From Arthrobacter sp. SLBN-112 (lineage in GTDB: Bacteria; Actinomycetota; Actinomycetes; Actinomycetales; Micrococcaceae), in NCBI RefSeq assembly GCF_030944625.1, contig NZ_JAUSXY010000001.1:4092001-4156000 (forward strand): a DNA stretch of 64,000 nucleotides, in the 5' to 3' direction. The translations under genes and the position numbers were made by a program. The notes under the pieces were generated by a model. The model saw only the letters and a program-made list of their open reading frames with translations. It searched no databases and was not told the origin of the DNA. Of this stretch, positions 17,080 to 25,168 are shown piece after piece (positions within the stretch are counted from its first letter, which is position 1; each line of letters opens with the position of its first letter).

Positions 17080-17984
17080 GCTGGGGTGCCTTCACGTGTG
17101 AGGGAGTGGAAGATTTCTGCCGGGTGGGCCGGGCTGTTGGGTGCGGCGGTTTCCCGCCACCATCGGGCCACTTCCCCGCCGGTGGCGTGCCAGACGTCGC
17201 CGTACGCGTGGACGTGGTCCATGAACTCCCGGAGCATCCCGATCCGCCCGGGGGTGGCGATGATTTCCGGATGGAGCGTCAGGACGAAGCAGCGTCCTTC
17301 GGCGCGGTAGGCCTCGAATTCCAGGATCCAGTTGCGCAGCACCTCCCGGCTGGAGGCGATCCGCGGACTGCCCTTGGGTATGGGCGGGTCCAGGTTGAAG
17401 ACGAAGTAGGGAAAGTCGTCGAGTTCGTGGTGCCGGGGCACCTCCACCAGTCCTGCAGCGCGGCCGGCATGGAAATGGGGCAGGTCGTCGCCGTGCCACG
17501 AGGAGGACCAGGTGAACCCCAGGTCCAGCAACTCGCCGGGCAGCCCGTGGGCAAATGATCCGCAACCTGCCCGGAAGCCCTGCGGCCTCACGCCCAGCAG
17601 CGCTTCAAAAGCGTCCTGGCCGCGGCCGATGCTGTCCAGTTGCTCCGGCAGGGGCTGCAGCCCCATGTCCTCCAGTGCCCAGCCCATGTTGGCAACTTCA
17701 TGCCCGGCCGCCGCAACCGCTTCAACCTGGCGCGGGTAGGTGCCGAGGTTGGCCCCGGGAATGAACCAGCTCGCGGTGGTGCCGGTGCGTCCGAGTTCCG
17801 CCAGGAGGCGGTCCACGCCGCGGGTGCCGCCGTACTGGCCAACGGACAGGCTTTTGGCGCGGTCGACGGCGTCAGGCCCCGCCGCGAGCACCGACAGTTC
17901 CGCTTCGAAACCCACGGTGACCAAAAAGGCGCACCGGGTCGCACCGGGCCAGCGGCCCGCCGGCGGTTCCTGCGTGAATGTCAT
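17076..17984 (-). CDS. NodB/polysaccharide-deacetylase-like protein lacking the metal site
   Basis: This 302-residue protein has a NodB-type (carbohydrate esterase 4) fold and is a paralogue of its upstream neighbour. Where the partner has FDLD and HHGYKH, this protein has FEAE (26-29) and NMGWAL (99-104), so the zinc-binding His-x3-His pair is lost. It keeps GFRAGCGSF, SSSWHGDDLPHF and LTLHPEIIATPGR. It is therefore probably non-catalytic at the usual metal site and may form a complex with the active paralogue. The ATG at 17984 overlaps the upstream stop (ATGA), and its stop overlaps the MmgE/PrpD start the same way. Confidence 0.85.
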   Translation of the reverse strand: MTFTQEPPAGRWPGATRCAFLVTVGFEAELSVLAAGPDAVDRAKSLSVGQYGGTRGVDRLLAELGRTGTTASWFIPGANLGTYPRQVEAVAAAGHEVANMGWALEDMGLQPLPEQLDSIGRGQDAFEALLGVRPQGFRAGCGSFAHGLPGELLDLGFTWSSSWHGDDLPHFHAGRAAGLVEVPRHHELDDFPYFVFNLDPPIPKGSPRIASSREVLRNWILEFEAYRAEGRCFVLTLHPEIIATPGRIGMLREFMDHVHAYGDVWHATGGEVARWWRETAAPNSPAHPAEIFHSLTREGTPA

Positions 17985-18838
17985 GCTGGCTCCATTCCGT
18001 GGTTCTGCCGCCACCAGGTGGCGATCTCGCCACAGGTGCCGAACCACACGCCGTCGGCATCCTTCATGTGCTGGATCCAACGGTCCAGGAGCGCTGCCCG
18101 GCCGGGCTTTCCCACCACCTTGGGATGGAAGATCGTGGAGAGGCACAGACCCTCAGCGTGATAGCCGTCAAACTCCCTGATCCAGTTGTCCAGGGTGGGT
18201 TCGTAGCCGGCAATCCGGTCCCCGCCGGAGGGCCAGTCCGGGTTGGTGGTGTAGGCCAGGGAGGCGTAGTCGTCCATGTCAGACCTGGCCGGGATCTCGA
18301 TGAGCTTCCCGCCGGCGTGGAAGTACGGCCGGTCATCGCCGCGCATGGAGCTTGAGTAGAGGAAGCCCATTTCCGCGAGCAGGGCCGGGGTCTCGGGACG
18401 CCAGTCACCGGACGGCGTCCGGAAGCCGAAGGCAGTGGCGCCCAGGACGTCCTGGAAGATCCGCTGGCTGGTCTCGATCACCTGCCGCTGTTCATCAGTA
18501 CTGAGGTCCCAGTACTTCTCGTGTTTATAGCCGTGGTGTGCCACTTCGTGGCCGTGCTCCACGATCCGCCGGCACTGGTCGGGCCATGTTTCGACCACCC
18601 AGGCGGGCGCAAAGAAGGTTGCCGGGACGTGATGGGTTTCCAGGAGCCGGAGGAGGCGGTCCAGGGCCCGCCACGGTCCGTAGGCACCCTGGCTGAAGTA
18701 CTCCGGCCGGGTCCAGATGGTGCCTTTCAGCATGGCATCGCCCGTGGGCCCGTCAAGATCGAAGGCCAGGGCGACGGCGCTGCGCTTGCCTTCCGGCCAC
18801 AGCACCGCCGCCCCTGCCCCCATGGACTGCTGGTTCAC
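17981..18838 (-). CDS. NodB/polysaccharide-deacetylase family hydrolase (PuuE-like)
   Basis: This 285-residue cytoplasmic NodB-homology hydrolase has the catalytic aspartates in AFDLDG (27, 29). The metal pair H102/H106 is in AHHGYKHEKY, followed by GFRTPSGDW (138-146), SSSMRGDDRPYF and FHPKVVGKPGR. It lacks a signal peptide. It therefore resembles the intracellular members that cleave C-N bonds of small molecules, such as PuuE-type allantoinase, rather than chitin or peptidoglycan deacetylases. The GTG start at 18838 overlaps the stop of the binding-protein gene (GTGA). In this operon it probably hydrolyses an amide, imide or N-acyl group of the imported compound. Confidence 0.87.
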   Translation of the reverse strand: MNQQSMGAGAAVLWPEGKRSAVALAFDLDGPTGDAMLKGTIWTRPEYFSQGAYGPWRALDRLLRLLETHHVPATFFAPAWVVETWPDQCRRIVEHGHEVAHHGYKHEKYWDLSTDEQRQVIETSQRIFQDVLGATAFGFRTPSGDWRPETPALLAEMGFLYSSSMRGDDRPYFHAGGKLIEIPARSDMDDYASLAYTTNPDWPSGGDRIAGYEPTLDNWIREFDGYHAEGLCLSTIFHPKVVGKPGRAALLDRWIQHMKDADGVWFGTCGEIATWWRQNHGMEPA

Positions 18839-19707
18839 TTAACTCCGTTGATCTCGGGCTTCATGGCACCGTAGCCAATGCCCCACTTGTCCAGGATCTT
18901 CTGGTAGTCGCCGCTGTCCGTGACCTTGGTGAGAGCGTCCTTGACCGCGTTGGCCAGTTGGGTGTTGTCCTTCTGCATCAGGATGCCGAAGGGCTTGGCC
19001 GGCAGCGGATCGAGCACGGCGGCGTACTTTCCGGGATCGGTCTTGTCGAAGTAGGCGAGGTTTTCTGCGCCCTGGGCAGCCAGGTCCACGCGGCCCTGGT
19101 CAATCTGGAGCCGAGCGGCCGCGCCGGAGTCCGTGGGCAGGATGCTCAGTTCCGGAAGCCCCTTGTCAGTGCAGATGGTCTTGCTCAAGGTTTTCACCTG
19201 CTCGAAGTAATCGGTCTTGCCGCTGACGGCGAGGGTCTTGCCGCAGAGATCGCTCTCCTGCTTGAACTCCGCCGCCCGGGTGCCTGAGGTGTAGAGGCGC
19301 CCCTGGGACTTGAAGTAGTCCACGAAATCGACCGTCTTCTGCCGTTCCACGGTGTCCGAGATGCCGGACATGACCAGGTCCACGCGGCCGGTCTGGACGG
19401 AGTTGATCAGCTGGTCAAAGGGCGATTCCACAACTTCGACCTGCACCCCGAGCGCCTCGCCAAGCTTTTGCTGCAGCTCGATGTCCACGCCGGCCAGGTT
19501 CTTGTCTGAGTCGCGGAATTCCATCGGCGGAAAGTCCGGTGACAAACCGATTCTGATCTTCCCTGCGTCCTTGATGGCCTGGGGCAAGCCGGTGGTGCCG
19601 GTGCTCGTGTCGGCGGTGGTCTCGGCGCCGCCGACGCAGCCGGTGAGGCCAAACGCTGCAACTGCGGTGATGGCCGCGATGCGGGCGGCATTGGTGAACT
19701 TCTTCAT
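18835..19707 (-). CDS. Amino-acid-type ABC transporter substrate-binding lipoprotein
   Basis: This 290-residue polar-amino-acid-type solute-binding protein starts at the ATG at 19707 (MKKF) behind TTTGGAG. It has a lipoprotein signal peptide ending in LTGC (about residues 20-23). The mature domain shows the family pattern IRIGLSPDFPPMEFRDSDKNLAGVDIEL, SPFDQLINSVQTGRVDLVMSGISDTVERQKTVDFVDYF and PFGILMQKDN. It would sit outside the membrane and deliver substrate to the permease encoded upstream. The gene lies 29 nt after the ATPase and is coupled to the deacetylase. The ligand is predicted to be an amino-acid-like compound. Confidence 0.92.
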   Translation of the reverse strand: MKKFTNAARIAAITAVAAFGLTGCVGGAETTADTSTGTTGLPQAIKDAGKIRIGLSPDFPPMEFRDSDKNLAGVDIELQQKLGEALGVQVEVVESPFDQLINSVQTGRVDLVMSGISDTVERQKTVDFVDYFKSQGRLYTSGTRAAEFKQESDLCGKTLAVSGKTDYFEQVKTLSKTICTDKGLPELSILPTDSGAAARLQIDQGRVDLAAQGAENLAYFDKTDPGKYAAVLDPLPAKPFGILMQKDNTQLANAVKDALTKVTDSGDYQKILDKWGIGYGAMKPEINGVK

Positions 19708-19736
19708 GGGTGGCTCCAAAGGGGTTGGGGTGATGT

Positions 19737-20504
19737 TTAGAAGACGCGGGAGAGGAATGCCTTGGTCCGCTCGTGCTGCGGGTTGCCAAGGACCTCGGCC
19801 GGGGGGCCGAGTTCAACGATTTCGCCGCCGTGCATGAACGCCACACGGTCAGCCACTTCCTTGGCGAAACCAATCTCGTGGGTCACAACGATCATGGTGA
19901 GGCCGGATTTTGCGAGGTCTTTCATGACGTCCAGTACTTCGCCCACCAGTTCGGGGTCCAGTGCCGATGTCGGTTCGTCGAAGAGGATCAGCTCGGGTTT
20001 CATGGCCAGGGCCCTGGCGATCGCCACGCGCTGCTGCTGGCCGCCGGAGAGTTGCCTGGGATAGGACCCTTCGCGTCCTTCCAGGCCCACCCGGGCAAGC
20101 AGTTCGGACGCGTGCCGTTTGGCCTCGGCCGGTTTGACCTTGTTGACGAGGACCGGGCCTTCGATGATGTTTTCCAGCACGGTCATGTGGGGGAAGAGAT
20201 TGAACCGCTGGAACACCATGCCGATGGAACGGCGCTGGCGGGCGGCTTCCTTGTCGGAGAGTTCAAAGAGGCGGTTGCCGTCCTGCCGGTAACCCACCAC
20301 CTTCTCCCCCACCCAGATGCGTCCGTTGGACAGCGTTTCCAGATGGTTGATGCAGCGCAGAAACGTGCTCTTGCCGGAGCCTGAGGCACCGAGCAGGCAA
20401 ACCACCTCGCCGCTGTTGACCTCGAGGTTGATGCCTTTGAGGACCTCGTTGAGGCCAAAGCTCTTGTGGACGTTTTCGGCGCGGACCAGAACGTTGGTGG
20501 TCAT
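19737..20504 (-). CDS. Amino-acid ABC transporter ATPase
   Basis: This 255-residue ABC ATPase of the GlnQ/HisP type has Walker [12 protein letters not shown], the Q-loop at [19 protein letters not shown], signature [19 protein letters not shown], Walker [15 protein letters not shown], and the switch histidine in [16 protein letters not shown]. It powers the importer formed with the adjacent permease and binding protein. The ATG overlaps the permease stop (ATGA). Confidence 0.96.
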   Translation of the reverse strand: MTTNVLVRAENVHKSFGLNEVLKGINLEVNSGEVVCLLGASGSGKSTFLRCINHLETLSNGRIWVGEKVVGYRQDGNRLFELSDKEAARQRRSIGMVFQRFNLFPHMTVLENIIEGPVLVNKVKPAEAKRHASELLARVGLEGREGSYPRQLSGGQQQRVAIARALAMKPELILFDEPTSALDPELVGEVLDVMKDLAKSGLTMIVVTHEIGFAKEVADRVAFMHGGEIVELGPPAEVLGNPQHERTKAFLSRVF

Positions 20505-21418
20505 GAGCGTGCCTTCCTGTTGGTACCGAAAATGCTCGACAACCTCTGGATGGGCGTCATGGGCAGTTGGCGGCTTGAGGAGCCCTTGGCGAAGAACCGT
20601 TCCAGGTAGAACTGCCCGATGCTCAGGATGGACACCGCGCCCAGGTACCAGACCGCGCAGACGATCAGGAGTTCCATGATCCGGTTGTTGACGTAGTAGA
20701 TGTGCTGGGCCTCGGAAAGGATCTCGCTCACGCCGATCGCGGAAGCCAAGGAGGTGGTCTTCAGCATGCCGATGACCTCGTTGCCCACCGGCGGGATAAT
20801 GACCCTCATGGCCTGCGGCAGGACGATCCGCCGCATGGCCTGCAGCCGGGTCATGCCGACCGCCTGGGCGGCCTCCGTCTGGCCCTCATCCACGGAAAGA
20901 ATTCCGCCCCGGACCACCTCGGACGTGTAGGCGCCCTGGTTCAGCCCCAGGCCGATGGATGCCGCGACGAAGGGAGTCAGGATGTCGATCATGCGGCCGG
21001 AATAGAGCCCGGGGATGCCGATCACCGGGAAAATGAGGGCCAGGTTGAACCACATCAGGAGCTGCAGGTACACCGGGGTGCCGCGGAAGACCCAGATGTA
21101 GAGCCACGCGACGCCCGAGACCACCGGGTTCTTCGACAGGCGCATCACCGCTGTGACAACGCCGAGGACCAGGCCGATCGCCATGGCGACTGCCGTGAGG
21201 ATCAGGGCCACTCCGATGCCTTGGATCAACACGGGGACAGTCAGGTATTCCTGGACCGTGGGCCAGCTGATCTTTGCCCGGGAAAAGGAGACGGCCAGCC
21301 AGACCAGGAGCAGCACCACGGCCGTGGCGCCAATCCACCTCCCTATGTGCCGGCGCGGGACGATTTTCAGATCGACCGATTCAGTGCCTGCGATGCTGGG
21401 CGCTGGTTGAGTCTTCAT
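20501..21418 (-). CDS. Amino-acid ABC transporter permease
   Basis: This 305-residue integral membrane protein has an N-terminal helix (about residues 32-50) and a HisM/GlnP-type permease domain with about five helices. The cytoplasmic EAA loop reads [29 protein letters not shown]. Only one permease gene is present, so the transporter is probably a homodimer in the membrane. The ATG at 21418 is chosen because the reading before it lacks a ribosome site. It lies 66 bp after the ArgH-like lyase gene in the same operon. Confidence 0.94.
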   Translation of the reverse strand: MKTQPAPSIAGTESVDLKIVPRRHIGRWIGATAVVLLLVWLAVSFSRAKISWPTVQEYLTVPVLIQGIGVALILTAVAMAIGLVLGVVTAVMRLSKNPVVSGVAWLYIWVFRGTPVYLQLLMWFNLALIFPVIGIPGLYSGRMIDILTPFVAASIGLGLNQGAYTSEVVRGGILSVDEGQTEAAQAVGMTRLQAMRRIVLPQAMRVIIPPVGNEVIGMLKTTSLASAIGVSEILSEAQHIYYVNNRIMELLIVCAVWYLGAVSILSIGQFYLERFFAKGSSSRQLPMTPIQRLSSIFGTNRKARS

Positions 21419-21484
21419 GGCGTTTTCCTGATCATGGAGGGGTTCAAGGTCGCCGCGGGGACCGGCGTTGGTGGGCGCCACGGG

Positions 21485-22927
21485 TCAGCCCGCTGCGCCG
21501 GACGGGACGCGCAGCCCCTGGTAGTCGGCCGCCCAGCTTCGTGCCTGGTCCAGCTTTGCCCGGAGTCGTGTGAGTTGTTCGGCAACCCGTTCCGGGGCGG
21601 TGCCGCCAAACCCGGAATGGGCCGCAAGGGCAGCTTCAAGGCTAAGGACACCTCTGATCTCCGGGGTCAGCCGGGAATCCACCGCGGCGAGTTGCTCATC
21701 AGTGAGGTCGTCGTAGTCCAGACCGTGTGATTCGCAGAACCGCACCAGCGCCCCTGAGATGTCATGCGCTTCGCTGAAGGGAATTCCCTGCCGCGCCAAC
21801 CAGTCGGCAACCTCGGTGGCCAGGGTGTAACCCGCCGTGGCTTGCCGGCGGACCTCGTCGACGTTGACCGAGAACGTCCGCACCAGGCCCGACAGCGCGG
21901 GAAGAGCGACCTCGATGGTTTCAACGGCGTCGATGACTGCGTTCTTGTCCTCGGCAAGGTCCCGGTTGTAGGCGAGTGGGAGCGACTTGACGGAGGCCAT
22001 CAGTCCCATGAGATCCCCCAGGACCCGGCCGGCCTTGCCCCTGGCAAGTTCGGCGATGTCCGGGTTCTTCTTCTGCGGCATGATCGAGCTGCCGGTGCAG
22101 TAGGCATCGTCCATAGTGATCCAGCGGAACTGCTGGGATGCCCAGGAGATGATCTCCTCGCAGAGCCGGGAGATATCAATGAGCGTCAGGGAGCAGACGA
22201 AGAGGAACTCGATGGCGGCATCGCGGCTTCCCACGGCATCGATCGAATTCTCCGCGCTCGACTCGTACCCCTGGTCCTTGGCGGCCAGCTCTGGAGACAA
22301 CGCGAAGGTGGAACCGGCCAGCGCTGCCGCACCGAGGGGCGAAACGGCCGCCCTGCGGTCCCAGTCCCGGAACCGGTCCAGGTCCCGGACCAGGGGTTGG
22401 GCGTGGGCCAGCAACTGGTGGGCAAAGACGACCGGCTGCGCCGACTGGAGGTGGGTGAATCCCGGGACCGAAGTGTGGAGGTGCCGGTCCGCCTGGGAGC
22501 CCAGTGCCTCGGCCAGTTCGACCAGGAGGTCGGCGATCAGCCGGACCTTGTCCCGCATGTAGAGCCGGAGGTCATTGGCGGCCTGGTCGTTACGGGAGCG
22601 GCCGGCGCGGATCTTTCCGCCCGCTGGCCCCATGCGTTCAATCAGCAGCCGCTCCAGGAAGGTGTGGACGTCCTCGTCCGCTTCCTGCGGCTGGACCAGG
22701 TTTGCTTCGATGTCCCTGGCCAGGACATCAATCGTGTCGAGGAACAGCGCGAGTTCGGCGTCATCAATAAGGCCTGACCGGTTGAGTTCACGTACATGGG
22801 CCCGGGAACCGTGCAGGTCGTAGGGGGCCATCCGGAAGTACCGGGGATCGGACCGCGAGAAGCGGGAGAGTTCAGGACTGGAGGAACCAGCAAACCGGCC
22901 GCCCCACAGCTTTGTCTGTTCTTGCAT
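21485..22927 (-). CDS. Argininosuccinate-lyase-like C-N lyase (fumarase/aspartase superfamily)
   Basis: This 480-residue protein has the three ArgH signatures: AGRSRNDQ (108-115), the catalytic His in PGFTHLQSAQP (H159) and GSSIMPQKKNP with catalytic Ser281. It aligns over its full length with argininosuccinate lyase. The segment after YNRDLAEDK reads NAVIDAVETI, where true ArgH usually has an E..FD pattern, hinting at a changed substrate. It heads an ABC-transport/hydrolase operon under LacI control instead of sitting with arginine genes, so I regard it as a catabolic paralogue that eliminates fumarate from an N-substituted aspartate. The start is the ATG at 22927 behind AAGGAG. Confidence 0.85.
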   Translation of the reverse strand: MQEQTKLWGGRFAGSSSPELSRFSRSDPRYFRMAPYDLHGSRAHVRELNRSGLIDDAELALFLDTIDVLARDIEANLVQPQEADEDVHTFLERLLIERMGPAGGKIRAGRSRNDQAANDLRLYMRDKVRLIADLLVELAEALGSQADRHLHTSVPGFTHLQSAQPVVFAHQLLAHAQPLVRDLDRFRDWDRRAAVSPLGAAALAGSTFALSPELAAKDQGYESSAENSIDAVGSRDAAIEFLFVCSLTLIDISRLCEEIISWASQQFRWITMDDAYCTGSSIMPQKKNPDIAELARGKAGRVLGDLMGLMASVKSLPLAYNRDLAEDKNAVIDAVETIEVALPALSGLVRTFSVNVDEVRRQATAGYTLATEVADWLARQGIPFSEAHDISGALVRFCESHGLDYDDLTDEQLAAVDSRLTPEIRGVLSLEAALAAHSGFGGTAPERVAEQLTRLRAKLDQARSWAADYQGLRVPSGAAG

Positions 22928-23065
22928 ATGCCTATGGCTCCTTGGGAAGTCTGACGGGAAGTGACACGTATCACCTCGTGCAACGAAAGTATTTCTGGAG
23001 TAAACCCTAACTGTCAATGGTTTCCACTTTGTTTCACGGCTATTAATTTGATGACAGCAGATTCA

Positions 23066-23079
23066 TGACACCGGTTTCA
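23066..23079. promoter_or_regulatory. LacI-type operator 1
   Basis: TGACACCGGTTTCA is a near-perfect palindrome centred on CG, typical of LacI/PurR-family sites. It lies upstream of the lyase operon, and the identical sequence occurs upstream of the lacI gene at 24371-24384. Confidence 0.82.
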
Positions 23080-23100
23080 CACAATAAATCATTGTTGCCG

Positions 23101-23114
23101 AGACACCGGTATCC
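23101..23114. promoter_or_regulatory. LacI-type operator 2
   Basis: AGACACCGGTATCC shares the GACACCGGTnTC core with operators 1 and 3. It lies 35 bp from operator 1 in the same intergenic region, consistent with paired binding of a LacI dimer of dimers. Confidence 0.75.
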
Positions 23115-23261
23115 TGACTAGTCATCCGGTACTGGTTACCCGCGAACCTGGTGCCGATCAAGGGTCGGGACGGCGCGACGGCACACTCGGGGCACCCTCG
23201 AGGGGCGACGAGGAAACAGCACTTCAGGCACTGCCGGCAGCACTGCGCGGTGGAACTGGGG

Positions 23262-24323
23262 TTACGCGCGTGCGGGTATCTTCGCCACGGAGCCACGCTC
23301 CGCGAACGCCGCCGGCAGCAGGTGGTCCCTCAGGTCCGATCCCGAGTTCTCGATCCGGCCAACCAGCACCTCGGCCGCCTTTAGACCCAGCTCATACGCA
23401 GGCAAGGACACTGCGGTCACCTCGGGGCTGCTGACGGTCATCCACTCTGCGTCATCCAGGCAGACCAGGGAGATGTCCCGCGGAACCTCCAGGCCGGCCT
23501 CGCGAATGGCCTGGAATGCCGGGAGCGCAATGCGGCTGTAGGAGGCGATGATGGCGCTGGGCCGGTGGCCGCGGCGGAGCAGGGAGGCGACAATCTCATG
23601 GGACCGCTCCGGGGACATGGCGTCCGAGATGAACTCGTAGCGGATTCCCGCCGCCAGGGCGGCCGTGCGAACGGCACGCACCCTGTCCGCAATGGTCGAA
23701 ATGGGCAGCGGATGCCCGGATTCCAGCTCTTCAGGCGTCTTCGTGGTGGCCGACAGGAAGACGATGTTCTTATGGCCCCTGTCGATGAGATAGTCCATGA
23801 CCGCCGTCGCATCGGCGTAGCAATCAGTCCCCACCCAGTCCGCTTCAACATTGTCCGGGCGCCGGTCAAAGAGGACCAGCGGGCGCCCCATCCGCACCAC
23901 ATCCAACAAATGCGCAGAGTCGCTTCGACTCGCGGAGGCAACGATCAACCCATCCACGCGCTTGTCGAGGAACACCTGAACGGCCGCCCGTTCAGCGTCG
24001 AGGTTCTCATCTGTATTGGCCAGGATGACGTCAAACCCGGCAGCCTTGGCGGCATCGGTCATTCCCCGGACGGCCTTCGCGAAGTGGGGATTCTCGATAT
24101 CGCTGATGACAACCCCAATGGTGTGCGAGCGTCCGGAGCTGACGCTGCGGGCCAAGGCGTTCCCCCGATAGCCAAGGGCTTCAGCGGCTGCCGCCACCAT
24201 CGACTGAAGCTCGTGGCTTACGGCCCCGTAGCCGCCGAGGGCCCGCGCCGCCGTCGAACGGGAGACACCAGCCAAGCGCGCCACATCCAGCAAGGTGGCG
24301 CTGCCGTACCGTCGGGATTCCAT
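23262..24323 (-). CDS. LacI family transcriptional regulator
   Basis: This 353-residue regulator has an N-terminal HTH (TLLDVARLAGVSRSTAARALGG, about residues 10-31), a hinge helix (YRGNALARSVSSGRS), and a periplasmic-binding-protein-like sensor domain (IGVVISDIENPHFAKAVRGM to AELVG-type end). It reads in the same direction as the lyase operon and lies just upstream of it. Three copies of an ACCGGT-centred palindrome, two before the operon and one before this gene, imply that it controls both. Its effector is probably the imported compound or an intermediate. Confidence 0.94.
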   Translation of the reverse strand: MESRRYGSATLLDVARLAGVSRSTAARALGGYGAVSHELQSMVAAAAEALGYRGNALARSVSSGRSHTIGVVISDIENPHFAKAVRGMTDAAKAAGFDVILANTDENLDAERAAVQVFLDKRVDGLIVASASRSDSAHLLDVVRMGRPLVLFDRRPDNVEADWVGTDCYADATAVMDYLIDRGHKNIVFLSATTKTPEELESGHPLPISTIADRVRAVRTAALAAGIRYEFISDAMSPERSHEIVASLLRRGHRPSAIIASYSRIALPAFQAIREAGLEVPRDISLVCLDDAEWMTVSSPEVTAVSLPAYELGLKAAEVLVGRIENSGSDLRDHLLPAAFAERGSVAKIPARA

Positions 24324-24638
24324 TCAAGAAATTTACCCCAGAATTTCCCAAGCGTGAGAACAATGTCCATTGACACCGGTTTCACCACGATATTTCGGAT
24401 ATTGTGGGTGAGGACCCTCAGCGGATGCCAGCGCCAGCGGTCCCAAACCAGCCAACTGTCGGATCACCCCGCTACGGATGGGCCGTATTGTGCGCCGGCC
24501 GGAAAGGAACCGCCATCCCTGAGGCTGTCCGTGACTCTCAAGATTCCCGCAATTTATCCCATCTCTGGATTAACGCTCTTCACAGCGGAATGGCTGGTCC
24601 CTATGGTGTTCAGACAAGCTCGCCCAAGGGGGTCCCTC
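24324..24638. other. Intergenic region upstream of lacI
   Basis: Apart from operator 3 (24371-24384) I see no gene or strong structure here. Confidence 0.5.
24371..24384. promoter_or_regulatory. LacI-type operator 3 (autoregulatory)
   Basis: TGACACCGGTTTCA is identical to operator 1 and lies 48-61 bp upstream of the lacI ATG. Confidence 0.82.
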
Positions 24639-24899
24639 TTGAAATTCACGGATGAATCTTCAGGCACCAGCTGCAACGCGGCCGGCGCAGCAGAGCACGC
24701 AGGCACAGGCAATCCGCCTGCGTCCCAAGAACAGCTACCCGCGGCTCCGGCAACGCACCGGCGCCCCGTTCCCGCACCACCCCGCACACGACTCACGGCC
24801 ATCGACGTCCGGCCGTCCAAGACCAGGAACCGCGAGCACGAAGTCCGGCGGCTCATCCAGGACCTCGCCGTCCTCGCCGAAAGGCAGTGTCAGCAGTAG
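24639..24899 (+). CDS. Possible small hypothetical protein
   Basis: This candidate of 86 residues starts at TTG 24639, 7 nt after AAGGGGG. The C-terminal part (LTAIDVRPSKTRNREHEV then RRLIQDLAVLAERQ) looks like a charged helix. The N-terminal half is Ala/Pro/Thr-rich and low in complexity. There is no recognised domain, so it may not be real. Confidence 0.35.
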   Translation: MKFTDESSGTSCNAAGAAEHAGTGNPPASQEQLPAAPATHRRPVPAPPRTRLTAIDVRPSKTRNREHEVRRLIQDLAVLAERQCQQ

Positions 24900-24973
24900 A
24901 TCCGCATCCCCTCATCCAACTGCACAAGGGAAGCAGTCCCCCGGCTTCGTGAGAGGCTTGGAGGAAACTCACT

Positions 24974-25168
24974 TTGGGGGACACTGTGGATGTTGCTTGG
25001 ATGCTTGTTAATGCCGCTGTTTTGCTGGTGCCTGCGGCACTTGTTGCGGCTGTTTTGTATTGGATCATCCGGCTGGGCGTGAAGCATGGCTTGCGTTCGT
25101 ACTACGCGGAGAGCAATCAGAAGCTGGACACTGCCAGCCCGGCATCCCGGCCGGAGAGCCTGGCTTAG
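24974..25168 (+). CDS. Small single-pass membrane protein
   Basis: This candidate of 64 residues starts at TTG 24974, 8 nt after GAGGA (a GTG at 24986 is an alternative). It has one long hydrophobic helix (about residues 9-32, MLVNAAVLLVPAALVAAVLYW) followed by a basic, then polar tail. Small proteins of this shape are common in Arthrobacter and resemble DUF6019-type membrane proteins. The stop overlaps the convergent beta-propeller gene by 4 bp. The function is unknown. Confidence 0.6.
   Translation: MGDTVDVAWMLVNAAVLLVPAALVAAVLYWIIRLGVKHGLRSYYAESNQKLDTASPASRPESLA

Noticed and set aside
21485..22927. Annotation of the lyase simply as argH for arginine biosynthesis
   Set aside because: The catalytic motifs fit ArgH, but the gene heads a LacI-controlled transport and hydrolase operon away from any arg genes. 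I kept the family call and left the symbol empty.
23565..24638. Long + strand open frame opposite lacI
   Set aside because: It is antisense to a clear LacI regulator. Only its last part (24639-24899) lies outside and is kept as a low-confidence candidate.
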